NCBI GenBank assembly: GCA_030697165.1
Contig: JAUYQQ010000005.1
Location: forward strand, 1-46,678
Length of the DNA stretch: 46,678 bases
Source: Acidobacteriota bacterium
GTDB taxonomy: Bacteria > Acidobacteriota > Vicinamibacteria > Vicinamibacterales > UBA2999
Direction of reading: 5' to 3'
A program made the translations under genes and the position numbers. Position 1 is the stretch's first letter, and each line of letters begins with the position of its first letter. The notes beneath the pieces are model-generated. The model worked only from the letters and a program-made list of their open reading frames with translations. It did not search any database and was not told the origin of the DNA. Positions 1-14,193 of the stretch are shown in pieces.

Positions 1-4628
<4,628 letters not shown>

Positions 4629-4653
4629 GCGTCGCTCGGGGTCCCGGGAGGTG

Positions 4654-4696
4654 AAAAAAAGTACGGCGGACACCAGGGGCGCACCCCTGGTGTCCG
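4654..4696 (-). promoter_or_regulatory. Hairpin plus T-run between rplL and rpoB, possible attenuator
   Basis: On the minus strand a perfect 13-bp stem (CGGACACCAGGGG with its complement, 4-base loop, 4667-4696) is followed after six bases by seven Ts (4660-4654), then the rpoB start region. This is terminator-like, though the spacer before the T-run is longer than usual. It sits where E. coli has the rplL-rpoB attenuator and an RNase III site, which set ribosomal protein output above RNA polymerase output. A dispersed repeat that happened to land here is the alternative. Confidence 0.55.
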
Positions 4697-4733
4697 TCAC
4701 CACGGTCGTAAACTGTCCGCGTCGGTCGAGGTG

Positions 4734-5129
<396 letters not shown>

Positions 5130-5187
5130 TGCTATCGCTCCTTAAAAGTAAACCTAAGACTTCGGGCTTGAGGCTGGTGCCAGTCCC

Positions 5188-5715
5188 TTACGATTCCTTG
5201 CGCTTCTCTTCCGCCTGCACGAGCACGCTCATCAGGTCCCTCGGGACCGCGCTCAGCACGCGCACCAGGTTGGTCATCGGCGCCTGGAGGAGGAAGAGCA
5301 GCTTCGCGTAGAGTTCCGGCTTGCCCGGCATGGTGGCAAGGCTCGCCACTTCCGTCGCCTTCAGGGTCTGGCCCTGGACCACCGCCGCCTTGATCTGCAG
5401 CGCCGGCACCGTCTTCATGAAGGTGGTCAGCGTCTTCGCCAGCGCCACCGGATCGCCATCGGTATAGACAACGCCGGTGGTGCCCTCGAAGTGCGACGAC
5501 AGCACTTCGTAGGCCGTGCCCTTGAGGGCGCGCTTGGCCAGCGAGTTCTTGACGACCTTGTAGTTGGCCTTCGACTTGCGCAGCTGCGAGCGAAGCTCGG
5601 TCACCTGCGGCACGTTGATGCCCTTGTAGTCCAGCAGGATCGCCACTTCGGCGCCCTTGAACATGCCTTCCAGTGTTTCCACTGTGGCGGTCTTGTCGGC
5701 TCGTGTCACTGCCAT
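5188..5715 (-). CDS. rplJ: 50S ribosomal protein L10
   Basis: Stalk base protein that anchors L7/L12 dimers to 23S rRNA. The 175-residue length is normal. The N-terminal RNA-binding part ([25 protein letters not shown]) and a C-terminal helix carrying the L12-binding region are present. The start lies only 15 bp after the rplA stop. That leaves no room for the separate structured L10 leader found upstream of rplJ in many bacteria, so any autoregulatory site would have to lie inside rplA or further upstream. Confidence 0.97.
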   Translation of the reverse strand: MAVTRADKTATVETLEGMFKGAEVAILLDYKGINVPQVTELRSQLRKSKANYKVVKNSLAKRALKGTAYEVLSSHFEGTTGVVYTDGDPVALAKTLTTFMKTVPALQIKAAVVQGQTLKATEVASLATMPGKPELYAKLLFLLQAPMTNLVRVLSAVPRDLMSVLVQAEEKRKES

Positions 5716-5730
5716 GATGTCTGTTCCCGC

Positions 5731-6435
5731 CTACTTCTTGGCGGCAGTTTCCACGCCGCTCTCATCGATCTTGACGCCGGGGCCCATGGTGGACGACACC
5801 GTGATGCTCTTCAGGTACTTGCCCTTCGCCGCCGCCGGCTTGGCGCGCACGATGCTGTCGATCAGCGCCGTCGCGTTGTCGACCAGGTTCTCGGCCGAGA
5901 ACGAGATCTTGCCGACCGGGGCGTGGACGATGCCGGTCTTGTCGACGCGGAACTCCACCTTGCCGGCCTTGATTTCCTTCACGGCCTGCGCCACGTTCGG
6001 CGTCACCGTGCCGGTCTTCGGGTTCGGCATCAGGCCGCGGGGGCCGAGCACCTTGCCCAGCTTGCCGACCGCGCGCATCATGTCGGGCGTCGCGACGACC
6101 GCGTCGAAGTCGGTCCAGCCGCCGTTGATCTTCTCGACCAACTCTTCGCCGCCGACGATGTCGGCGCCGGCTTCCAGCGCTTCCTTCTGCTTGTCGGGGC
6201 CGGCAATCACCAGCACGCTCTTGGACTTGCCCAGGCCGTGCGGCAGGACCACCGTGCCGCGCACCATCTGGTCGGCATGCTTCGGGTCAACGCCGAGACG
6301 AATCGACAGGGCGACGGTCTCGTCGAAGTTCGCGAACTTCACCTTCTGCACGAGCGGGAGCGCGTCAGCCAGTGGATACAGCTTGTTCTCCACCTGCTCG
6401 CGGGCCGCCGTGTATTTCTTGCCGTGTGTTCTCAT
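5731..6435 (-). CDS. rplA: 50S ribosomal protein L1
   Basis: Forms the mobile L1 stalk that handles the exiting tRNA. In many bacteria it also represses its own operon by binding the rplK leader. The 234-residue length and the blocks [25 protein letters not shown] and the start MRTHGKKY are typical. It follows rplK after a 51-bp spacer, the classical L11-L1 pair. I did not find a convincing L1-binding mimic by eye. Confidence 0.98.
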   Translation of the reverse strand: MRTHGKKYTAAREQVENKLYPLADALPLVQKVKFANFDETVALSIRLGVDPKHADQMVRGTVVLPHGLGKSKSVLVIAGPDKQKEALEAGADIVGGEELVEKINGGWTDFDAVVATPDMMRAVGKLGKVLGPRGLMPNPKTGTVTPNVAQAVKEIKAGKVEFRVDKTGIVHAPVGKISFSAENLVDNATALIDSIVRAKPAAAKGKYLKSITVSSTMGPGVKIDESGVETAAKK

Positions 6436-6486
6436 GTTTCTCCAACCGTGGTGTTAACGGGCCGCCGCAGCGGACCTCCCACTTGC

Positions 6487-6912
6487 CTATCCGACTACGT
6501 CGAGTCCCATCGATCGCGCCGTGCCGGACACGGTGCGGACCGCCGATTCGAGCGAATCGGTGTTGAGGTCGGGCATCTTCAGCTTGGCAATGTCTTCGAC
6601 CTGCTTCGCCGTCACCTGGCCGACCTTGTTCTTGTTCGGCACCGCGGACCCCTTAGCGAGGTTCGCCGCCTTCTTGAGCAGCACCGACGCCGGCGGCGTC
6701 TTGGTGATGAACGTGTACGAACGGTCCGAGTAAATCGTCACCACCGCGGGGATGATCAGCCCATCGTCCTTGGCCGTCTTCGCGTTGAAGGCCTTGACGA
6801 AGTCCATGATGTTGACGCCGTGCGGACCGAGCGCCGTGCCCACGGGCGGGGCCGGAGTGGCCTTGCCTGCGGGAATCTGGAGCTTCACCATCGCCTGAAC
6901 TTTTTTCGCCAT
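6487..6912 (-). CDS. rplK: 50S ribosomal protein L11
   Basis: Binds the GTPase-associated centre of 23S rRNA and is needed for stringent-factor activation. The length of 141 residues is standard. The proline-rich N-terminal domain ([16 protein letters not shown]) and the RNA-binding C-terminal domain ([20 protein letters not shown]) are intact. Its ATG shares one base with the nusG stop (TAATG), so translation is probably coupled to nusG. Confidence 0.98.
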   Translation of the reverse strand: MAKKVQAMVKLQIPAGKATPAPPVGTALGPHGVNIMDFVKAFNAKTAKDDGLIIPAVVTIYSDRSYTFITKTPPASVLLKKAANLAKGSAVPNKNKVGQVTAKQVEDIAKLKMPDLNTDSLESAVRTVSGTARSMGLDVVG

Positions 6913-7454
6913 TACAGTTTCTCAACCTGCAGAAAATCGAGCTCCACCGGGGTGGCGCGGCCGAAGATGGTCACCATGACCTTCAGCGTGTTCTTCTCGA
7001 CGTTGACCTCGTCCACGGCGCCATTGAAGCCGGTGAACGGACCCTCGTTGATGCGCACCTGGTCGCCCTTGTCGAACGAATACTTCGGCTTCGGCTTCTC
7101 CGCCGCCGTCTTGACCTGGTCGAGGATCTGCTCGACCTCTTCCTTGCTGAGCGGCGTCGGCTTGGCGCCGGCGCCGACAAATCCGGTGACCTTGGGCGTG
7201 TTCTTGACGACGTGCCACGCGTTGTCGGTCATGTTCATCTCGACCAGGATGTAGCCGGGGAAGAAGCGCTTCGACGAGACCACCTTGCGGCCCCCGCGCA
7301 TCTCCACGACGTCCTCGGTCGGGATCAGGATCTCGCCGATTTCGTCGGCGAGACCGTAGGCCTTTTTACGCTCGGCGAGCGACTCGGACACCTTCTTCTC
7401 GAAGCCCGAGTAGGTGTGGACGATGTACCAGCTCTTGGTGGCGACGTCGGTCAT
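6912..7454 (-). CDS. nusG: Transcription termination/antitermination factor NusG
   Basis: Processivity factor that bridges the RNA polymerase clamp and protrusion and links transcription to translation or Rho. It has 180 residues from the ATG at 7454. The longer in-frame reading up to 7652 is rejected because it runs through secE in another frame. The NGN domain ([24 protein letters not shown]) and the C-terminal KOW domain ([17 protein letters not shown]) are both present. The start overlaps the secE stop by one base (TAATG). Confidence 0.98.
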   Translation of the reverse strand: MTDVATKSWYIVHTYSGFEKKVSESLAERKKAYGLADEIGEILIPTEDVVEMRGGRKVVSSKRFFPGYILVEMNMTDNAWHVVKNTPKVTGFVGAGAKPTPLSKEEVEQILDQVKTAAEKPKPKYSFDKGDQVRINEGPFTGFNGAVDEVNVEKNTLKVMVTIFGRATPVELDFLQVEKL

Positions 7455-7711
7455 TACGCGCCCCCGAAGCTGCGGAACACCCATTCGGCCGCGCGGCCGA
7501 ACAGCAGGTCCACGCCAAACAAATACAGCCCGACCAACACCGAAAACAGAATCACCACCACGGTCGTCGCGTAGACCTCGCGCTGCGTCGGCCACGTGAC
7601 CCGCTTCATCTCGTTGCGCACCTCGGAGAAGAACTCCGTCGCGCGCTGCCACCAGCCCAGGGGCCCGCGCAGGGTCCGCTCGCCGGGCTGTTCAATAATC
7701 TCGGTGCTCAT
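7454..7711 (-). CDS. secE: Preprotein translocase subunit SecE
   Basis: Small essential subunit that clamps the SecY channel. It has 85 residues. An amphipathic surface helix with the family motif (EVRNEMKRVTWPTQREV, about residues 30-46) is followed by one membrane segment (about 47-68). This is the short single-span form usual outside enteric bacteria. It lies between tRNA-Trp and nusG, its usual place, and overlaps nusG by one base. Confidence 0.97.
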   Translation of the reverse strand: MSTEIIEQPGERTLRGPLGWWQRATEFFSEVRNEMKRVTWPTQREVYATTVVVILFSVLVGLYLFGVDLLFGRAAEWVFRSFGGA

Positions 7712-7766
7712 CGGTTCGCAGTGTTCTTTCTGCTTCGCAGTTATGGTCGCGTGCCGTGGCGCAGGA

Positions 7767-7842
7767 TGGCAGGCCAGGAGGGAATCGAACCCCCAACCCC
7801 CGGTTTTGGAGACCGGTGCTCTGCCAATTGAGCTACTGGCCT
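7767..7842 (-). tRNA. tRNA-Trp (anticodon CCA)
   Basis: A 76-base cloverleaf including an encoded 3' CCA. The acceptor AGGCCAG pairs with CTGGCCT. The anticodon stem encloses the loop CTCCAAA, giving anticodon CCA. The T arm contains GGTTCGATTCC. It sits five bases after rpmG and 55 bases before secE, a common bacterial order, so it is probably cut out of the same transcript. Confidence 0.97.
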
Positions 7843-7847
7843 ACGAG

Positions 7848-7997
7848 CTACTTCTGCTCCTTGTGCGGCTGATGCTTACGGCAGAAGCGGCAGTACTTCT
7901 TCATTTCCAACCGCTCGGTCGTCTTCTTCTTGTTCTTGGTCGTGCTGTAGTTCCGGCGCTTGCATTCGCCGCACGCCATTTGAATGATGTCTCTCAT
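7848..7997 (-). CDS. rpmG: 50S ribosomal protein L33, zinc-binding form
   Basis: A 49-residue ribosomal protein of the large subunit near the E site. Two CxxC pairs (CGEC at residues 9-12, CRFC at 36-39) form the zinc ribbon of the C+ type, so this is the zinc-dependent version. The start is [17 protein letters not shown]; a second ATG six codons in is possible, but the first fits the family better. It lies between tuf and tRNA-Trp. Confidence 0.96.
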   Translation of the reverse strand: MRDIIQMACGECKRRNYSTTKNKKKTTERLEMKKYCRFCRKHQPHKEQK

Positions 7998-8015
7998 TGC
8001 TGATCCTTGTCGGCA

Positions 8016-8075
8016 GTCGGGAGTCGGGAGTCGGGAATCGAATTTCGACTCCCGGTTCCCGGTTCCCGACTCCCG
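8016..8075. repeat. Word-iterated palindrome in the tuf-rpmG spacer
   Basis: The spacer has three copies of GGGAGTC/GGGAATC-type words on one arm (8016-8040). A five-base centre separates them from the inverted words CTCCCG, TTCCCG, TTCCCG and CTCCCG on the other arm (8046-8075), so a long imperfect hairpin can form. There is no T-run, so a simple terminator is unlikely. The same words recur at 40,841-40,870. Confidence 0.75.
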
Positions 8076-8082
8076 TCACTAA

Positions 8083-9282
<1,200 letters not shown>

Positions 9283-9351
9283 GACTCGTCTGCGCTCGCT
9301 TCCTTACGACCCGGCGTCGTGCCGCGTCGGTTTAGAGTGTTACTGCCCATT

Positions 9352-9396
9352 CCACCGTCGCGACTTCGTCGCTATGGTGGACAAGCCGGACTACCT
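9352..9396. repeat. Hairpin repeat upstream of tuf
   Basis: Arms 9352-9364 and 9368-9380 (11 of 13 bases paired, 3-base loop) are followed by AAGCCGGACTACC. The AGCCGGAC tail matches the ends of the repeats at 37,421 and 42,849, so this looks like a third, shorter relative. It lies in the 187-bp spacer between tuf and tRNA-Thr, which holds no gene. Confidence 0.5.
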
Positions 9397-9469
9397 ACAA
9401 TCAAATCTGCCTGCCGTCACCGGCATGGCCTGCCATCCGCAGCTCGCCCAGAAGTGCACGAGCGAAGGA

Positions 9470-9545
9470 TGGAGCTGATGACCGGGATCGAACCGGTGAC
9501 CTCGTCCTTACCAAGGACGTGCTCTACCTACTGAGCTACATCAGC
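9470..9545 (-). tRNA. tRNA-Thr (anticodon GGT)
   Basis: A 76-base cloverleaf with encoded CCA. The acceptor GCTGATG pairs with CATCAGC, and the anticodon loop TTGGTAA is enclosed by the stem CGTCC/GGACG. It is the last of four tRNA genes before tuf and corresponds in position to E. coli thrT. Confidence 0.97.
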
Positions 9546-9693
9546 CTTCGCCTTGCGACTCCGCCAATGCCCCTCGACTCGCGATCGAACGGCACAAGCC
9601 GTTCGCTCACTCGCTCAGGACACTCGACCCGTCACAGGGCCTGCCACGAGCGAGCCTGCGGCTCGCCGGAGGCGGGCCGCACGGCGCGTCGAG

Positions 9694-9768
9694 TGGAGCG
9701 GGAGACGGGGATCGAACCCGCGACCAACAGCTTGGAAGGCTGTGACTCTACCACTGAGTTACTCCCGC
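9694..9768 (-). tRNA. tRNA-Gly (anticodon TCC)
   Basis: A 75-base cloverleaf with encoded CCA. The acceptor GCGGGAG pairs with CTCCCGC, and the anticodon loop is CTTCCAA. It corresponds in position to E. coli glyT. The 148-bp spacer to the next tRNA holds only short GC-rich hairpins. Confidence 0.97.
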
Positions 9769-9904
9769 CTTCGTCCCTCGCTACCTTCGCTTACTCGGGA
9801 CTTCGGCGTGGTAAACCCGCTGTCCCCATCTTCACTCCACTCGCTCCCCCGACTGGGCTTGGCCCGGCCGAAGCTCGCCTCGTTTTAAGCCCGAGAGCGA
9901 AGGC

Positions 9905-9991
9905 TGGTGGGCAGGGAAGGATTCGAACCTTCGTAGCCACTGGGGCGACAGATTTACAGTCTGTTGCGATTGACCGCTCCGCCACCTGCCC
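9905..9991 (-). tRNA. tRNA-Tyr (anticodon GTA)
   Basis: An 87-base class II tRNA with a long variable arm and encoded CCA. The acceptor GGGCAGG pairs with CCTGCCC, and the anticodon loop is ACTGTAA with anticodon GTA. It corresponds in position to E. coli tyrU. Confidence 0.97.
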
Positions 9992-10082
9992 CTTAATCGC
10001 CGGCTCTCCGAGCCGGGTCTGACTTATGAGGATGCTCCCCTGTTTGCTTAATCCGTCCTGGCTCCAGCGCGCTCAAAAAAGA

Positions 10083-10159
10083 TGGAGCTGGCGAAGGGAT
10101 TTGAACCCCCGACCGGCTGATTACAAATCAGCTGCTCTACCGGGCTGAGCTACGCCAGC
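10083..10159 (-). tRNA. tRNA-Thr (anticodon TGT)
   Basis: A 77-base cloverleaf with encoded CCA. The acceptor GCTGGCG pairs with CGCCAGC, and the anticodon loop is TTTGTAA between GCTGA and TCAGC. It is the first tRNA of the cluster and matches E. coli thrU in position. A possible promoter lies just upstream. Confidence 0.97.
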
Positions 10160-10174
10160 CTAGACAAAACGGGA

Positions 10175-10204
10175 ATGCTAGCACGTCTTGTGCCAGCTAT
10201 GCAA
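10175..10204 (-). promoter_or_regulatory. Possible sigma-70 promoter for the tRNA-tuf unit
   Basis: On the minus strand TTGCAT (10204-10199) and TAGCAT (10180-10175) are separated by 18 bases. They lie 15 bases before the 5' end of tRNA-Thr(TGT), a good distance for a stable-RNA promoter. Both boxes match consensus at only four of six positions, and position is the main support. A small perfect palindrome (10226-10244) lies upstream and has no T-run. Confidence 0.4.
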
Positions 10205-10297
10205 ACGGAAGGAAGACTTTTCCTGGAGCTCCGTCCCGGAGCTCGCCTCTGCGAACCAATCCTATCTCCTCCGGGGTGCGAGCGGCCGAACCCTGAT

Positions 10298-11038
10298 TCA
10301 GGGCTTTTCTGGCCTCCCCCGGCTCCGGCTCCGCCTCTGCCTGACCGCCTCATACAAGACGATCGCAGTTGCGGCCGAAACATTAAGACTACCCACGTGG
10401 CCCAGCATGGGAATGCTGACCACCTGGTCGCACCGTTCCCGCACGAGCCGTCGCAGCCCGTGACCCTCGGCGCCCACTACGAGCGCCGTTGGAAGAGTGA
10501 GATCCCACTCATAGTAGGACATTTCCGCGTCCGCGTCGAGTCCCAACGTCCAGACCCCCGCCTTTTTCAGCTCTTCGAGGCTCCGGGCGATGTTCACGAC
10601 GTCGGCCACCGGCACGTAGTTCACGGCCCCGGCAGACGCCTTGGCGGCGGCGCCGTCCAGGGCGGCCGCCCGCCGGGTCTGGCGAACCACCCCGGTCGCA
10701 CCAGAAGCATCCACTGTCCGCAGGATTGCCCCCACGTTCTGGGGATCCTCGACCTCGTCCAGCACCACGATCAGCGGCGTCCCGGTGGCGCCGCTGGCCA
10801 GCTCGTCCAGAGTCACGTCGGCGCGCCTCGCCACCTCGGCGACCACTCCCTGATGGGAGCCGCCGCGCGACTCGTTATCCAGCACGTCCCGCGACACCCG
10901 CCTCACCTTCACCCCATGATGCGCCGCATCGTCCAGGAGGCGCTGGAGGCGATCGTCGGCCCGCTCGGCGACGCGGATCTCGCGCACCTTGCCAGCCTTG
11001 ATCGCCTCGGCGACCGGGTTGATTCCGTAAATGATCAT
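10298..11038 (-). CDS. rlmB: 23S rRNA 2'-O-ribose methyltransferase of the RlmB/TrmH family
   Basis: SpoU-type methyltransferase that methylates a ribose, most likely G2251 in the 23S peptidyl-transferase loop. It has 246 residues. An N-terminal L30-like substrate domain (YGINPVAEAI, SRGGSHQGVVAEV) precedes the knotted SpoU domain with motif 1 (VVLDEVEDPQNVGAILRTVD), motif 2 (LVVGAEGHGLRRLVRE) and motif 3 (IPMLGHVGSLNVSAATAIVL). RlmB is more likely than TrmH because of the N-terminal domain. It is the first gene of the minus-strand block leading into the tRNA cluster. Confidence 0.9.
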   Translation of the reverse strand: MIIYGINPVAEAIKAGKVREIRVAERADDRLQRLLDDAAHHGVKVRRVSRDVLDNESRGGSHQGVVAEVARRADVTLDELASGATGTPLIVVLDEVEDPQNVGAILRTVDASGATGVVRQTRRAAALDGAAAKASAGAVNYVPVADVVNIARSLEELKKAGVWTLGLDADAEMSYYEWDLTLPTALVVGAEGHGLRRLVRERCDQVVSIPMLGHVGSLNVSAATAIVLYEAVRQRRSRSRGRPEKP

Positions 11039-11057
11039 GGTGGGTCAGGAGACTAAA

Positions 11058-11121
11058 CAGGAGGTCAAGAGATCAGGAGTAGGCATTTCAAAAACTTTAC
11101 TCCTGATCTCCTTGACTCCTG
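11058..11121. repeat. 24-bp imperfect inverted repeat between two genes
   Basis: The arms 11058-11081 and 11098-11121 are built from the words CAGGAG, TCAAG and ATCAGGAGTA and enclose a 16-base centre. They fill the spacer between the amidohydrolase stop and the rlmB start. No T-run follows on either strand. The purine-rich iterated words resemble the other spacer palindromes in this window. Confidence 0.75.
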
Positions 11122-11127
11122 TGAATT

Positions 11128-14103
11128 CTAGGGCCTCGCAGCGACTAGCTGCCCGACGTCATGCAGGCGCCCGTTGGCCATCACCTTCCGGACCTTCACG
11201 GTGTTGGCGATGTCCTCGAGCGGGTTGCCGTCGATCATGATGAGGTCGGCGAGCTTGCCCGCCTCGATCGTGCCGGCCTCGAGACCAAGGGCCCGGGCCG
11301 GATTGACCGTGGCGGTCTTCAGGATGTCGAACGGCGCCATGCCGGCCATGCGATACGACATCAGCTCGCCGTGCAAGTTGATGCCGTTCGGCGTGTCGGT
11401 GCCGGCCACGACCAGGCCGCCGGCCTTCATGATGTCGAGCACCATCTTGCCGTGACCACCGGTGGGATCGACGCCGCCGCTCGGGCCTGGAGCATTCGGC
11501 TGCGCCGCGACCTGGCGCTGCATCCAACCCGGATAGAGGGTAAAACGCGGGTCCTGCTTCAAGGCCGGATCATCCTCGAACAACTTGCGCGCCCCGCCGC
11601 CCGAGATCATCGGACTGAAGATGCGCTGGCTCTTGCCAAACAACTGCACCACGTCTTGGTAGGCGGTCTGCAACGTCGCCTGCTTCGGCGAGTAGCCGCG
11701 CCGGCTGGTGGCCGCCGTGTGCTCGGTGTTGTCGACGCCGACGAGCGCGGCCGGCCAAATCTCGTGCGTGGCCACCGGCACGCCGATGCTGTGCGCGAAC
11801 TCGACCATGCGCTTCTGCTGCAGGTCGGGCAGGCGGACGTAGCTCTTGAGCAGGTCGTGCTCGAGCACCTGCGCGCGCTGCAGTTCCATCTCGAACTGGC
11901 TGACACTCGAAATGGCGATGCCCATCTTGTAGTACACGCGGTTCCATTCCATCAGGTAGCCGGTGCCGTAGACACGCGGCCCGAGGCGGACCCCGGCTTC
12001 GTTCGCCTCGCGATCCTCGACCGCTTCGTAGGGCGTGTTGCCAGGGCTCCTGACGGTGGTCACCCCAAAGGCCAGCCACGCGCGGCCGTGCGCCTCGCCG
12101 AAGTCCTTCTGCAAGTGGGAGTGGAACTCGACCAGGCCCGGCATCACCGTGAGGTCCGAGGCGTCGACGACCGTTGCCTGCGCGTGGTTCGCGGCCGCGT
12201 GCGGCACCACCGACACGATCCGGTTCCCCACCACCGTGATGTCAACGTTGGTGCGCGGCGCCGCGGTCTTCATGTCGAGCAGGCGGCCGGCATGAATCAC
12301 GGTGCGGGCCTTGGGGATCGCCGGCGTCCACGTCAGGTTCAGCGGAACCGTCCGGGTCGCGCCGGTCTCGAGGTCCACGATCTTCAGTTGATCGAGTGAC
12401 TGGTACAGGATGTGGCGCGAGTCGCCCTGCCAGCTTGGCGCGTGCGCGCTCTCGCTGGTGACGCGGCGCGGCGGGCCAAGCGGCTCCCCACTGGCGGCCA
12501 CCGGCCACACCGCCAGCACGCCCTCGTAGATCGCTGCCATCTTGGTGCCGTCGGGCGACCACACCGGGCCACCACCGCCGCGCGAGTCGATCGACAGCAT
12601 CGGGATGGGGGCGTACCACTTCACGTCGCCGCCCGCGGCCGAGATGGTCTGCACCTGGTTGGTGCCCTCGCGGAAGCGCACGGTCATGGGCGCGATGCCG
12701 GCCAGCGCAATGCGCGTGCCGTCGGGCGACCACGTCGGCGTGCCCGGCTGCGGCAGCGACTCGTGGATCCGAGTCACCCGGCCGCTCTCGAGATCGAGAA
12801 TCGACATCTCGGCCACTCGCCACATGCCGTCGACGTTGAAGAACACGATTCGCTTGCCGTCGGGCGAGAACGAGGCCCCCTGGGGCTGCGTGGTCAAGTT
12901 CGTGACCTTGCGGCTCTGGCCGCTCTTCATGTCGCGGATCCAGAGCTGCAGGTGCGCGCTGTCCTTGTCCGACGAGTAGACCAGCGACGAGCCATCCGGC
13001 GACCACGACGGATCGGTGTCGAGCGCCGCGTCCTTCGTCACGTTGACGGCGGCGCCGCCAATCGGCATCACGTAAATGTCGCCGACGGCCGCGAAGGCGA
13101 TCTGCGAGCCGTCTGGAGAGATGACCGGCCGCACGATGCCCAGGGCCTTGCGCGGCGCCGTCGAGGTGAAATCGCGAACCCGCCGGGTGTACTGCGGACG
13201 GGTCACCTGCATGGTGGCCGCGAAGTCGAGCGTTTGCATGGGCAGGCCGGCCAGCGACCGCCGGCGGATCTTGCCGTCCGAAACGTAGATGACTTCCGAG
13301 GACGAGGCCCAGGCGGCACGGAACGCGAACACGTTCTCGGCGCCCGTCACGGGCTTGCCGTCCAGTTCGAAGCGCGTCTCACGGCCCGCGGTCACGTGAT
13401 ACAGCAGCTGGCCGCCCGGCCCCCACGACGGCGCGTCGACACGCGCGCCCGCGACAGTGCGGACTTTCCGCTCGGCACCGGTGGCCAGGTTGATCACCCA
13501 GACGCCGTTGTAGGCATCGCGCGACGAGGCAAACGCAATCTCGGTGTCGTCCGGCGACCAGCTCGGCATGAAGTCTTCGCCGGGGTCCTTCGTCACCTGG
13601 GTGATCGCGCCGGTCCGGGTGTCGAGCATCCAGATGTTGTAGTCGCTGCCCATCGGGTTGCCGCGATCGGACGAGAAGGCCACGCGCGTGCCGTCGTGCG
13701 ACCAGATCGGCTCGCGATCGTCGAAGGTCCCCCACGTCAGCTGGCGCTGGTTCGTGCCATCGGGGTTGATCGACCAGATGTCGTAGCCGCCATCGCGATA
13801 GCCGAAGTACGTAATGGTGCGGCCGTCGGGCGACCACATCGGCTGGCGCGCATCGTTGAACGGATCGGTGATGCGCGTCATCGTTCCGCCGGTGACCGGC
13901 AGCGTCCAGATGCTGCCCTGCATGTCAACGGCGAGCGTGGTGCGGTCGGGCGAGACGGCCACCGACATCGAGGTGCCCTCGCTGACGGTGACATCGATCG
14001 GCGCCGCCGCCGGAGCCACCCGCGGCGGGCGCTGCGCCACCCCTGGCCAGGACACGACCGACAGCAGAACAGCGGTAGCAAGCGCGACGCGGCGAGTGGT
14101 CAC
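11128..14103 (-). CDS. Secreted amidohydrolase with N-terminal TolB-type beta-propeller
   Basis: Predicted exported metal-dependent hydrolase, 991 residues from a GTG at 14103. That start has AGGAGG four bases upstream and begins a clean signal peptide (residues 1-24, ending GVAQ); an ATG 25 codons earlier is less likely. Residues 40-590 carry repeated WSPDG-type blades of a TolB/WD40-like propeller. Residues 600-991 form an amidohydrolase barrel with HSH (661-663), a possible metal-bridging K753, H780, H795 and D903 in GTDTP, and the usual C-terminal GKLADLIMIDGNPL. The substrate is unknown; imidazolonepropionase- or prolidase-like peptide or ring amidase activity is possible. Confidence 0.88.
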   Translation of the reverse strand: MTTRRVALATAVLLSVVSWPGVAQRPPRVAPAAAPIDVTVSEGTSMSVAVSPDRTTLAVDMQGSIWTLPVTGGTMTRITDPFNDARQPMWSPDGRTITYFGYRDGGYDIWSINPDGTNQRQLTWGTFDDREPIWSHDGTRVAFSSDRGNPMGSDYNIWMLDTRTGAITQVTKDPGEDFMPSWSPDDTEIAFASSRDAYNGVWVINLATGAERKVRTVAGARVDAPSWGPGGQLLYHVTAGRETRFELDGKPVTGAENVFAFRAAWASSSEVIYVSDGKIRRRSLAGLPMQTLDFAATMQVTRPQYTRRVRDFTSTAPRKALGIVRPVISPDGSQIAFAAVGDIYVMPIGGAAVNVTKDAALDTDPSWSPDGSSLVYSSDKDSAHLQLWIRDMKSGQSRKVTNLTTQPQGASFSPDGKRIVFFNVDGMWRVAEMSILDLESGRVTRIHESLPQPGTPTWSPDGTRIALAGIAPMTVRFREGTNQVQTISAAGGDVKWYAPIPMLSIDSRGGGGPVWSPDGTKMAAIYEGVLAVWPVAASGEPLGPPRRVTSESAHAPSWQGDSRHILYQSLDQLKIVDLETGATRTVPLNLTWTPAIPKARTVIHAGRLLDMKTAAPRTNVDITVVGNRIVSVVPHAAANHAQATVVDASDLTVMPGLVEFHSHLQKDFGEAHGRAWLAFGVTTVRSPGNTPYEAVEDREANEAGVRLGPRVYGTGYLMEWNRVYYKMGIAISSVSQFEMELQRAQVLEHDLLKSYVRLPDLQQKRMVEFAHSIGVPVATHEIWPAALVGVDNTEHTAATSRRGYSPKQATLQTAYQDVVQLFGKSQRIFSPMISGGGARKLFEDDPALKQDPRFTLYPGWMQRQVAAQPNAPGPSGGVDPTGGHGKMVLDIMKAGGLVVAGTDTPNGINLHGELMSYRMAGMAPFDILKTATVNPARALGLEAGTIEAGKLADLIMIDGNPLEDIANTVKVRKVMANGRLHDVGQLVAARP

Positions 14104-14153
14104 CAGCCCTCCTGTTGACTTAGTGGAACTTGTGGATCCGAGAAATCCGTGAA

Positions 14154-14191
14154 ATCTGCGGCTGTGTTTTCCTGACATCTGCGGCTGTGTT
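14154..14191. repeat. Direct repeat of ATCTGCGGCTGTGTT
   Basis: Two exact 15-base copies (14154-14168, 14177-14191) lie 23 bases apart in the 90-bp spacer between the amidase and the amidohydrolase. A related string (ATCTGTGAAATCTGCG) occurs at 32,090. No function is evident. Confidence 0.7.
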
Positions 14192-14193
14192 GC

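Noticed and set aside
4629-4703. N-terminal extension of rpoB by 25 codons
   Set aside because: It would translate the rplL-rpoB hairpin and T-run, and the family start ([15 protein letters not shown]) lies at 4628.
7455-7652. N-terminal extension of nusG by 66 codons
   Set aside because: It runs through secE in another frame and has no NusG similarity; the ATG at 7454 is coupled to the secE stop.
8016-8075. Intrinsic terminator for tuf
   Set aside because: The stem is long but no T-run follows on either strand, and the structure is made of iterated words like other repeats.
12412-14118. 568-codon open frame on the plus strand across the amidohydrolase
   Set aside because: The propeller and metal motifs on the minus strand identify the real gene; the plus frame is compositionally a shadow.
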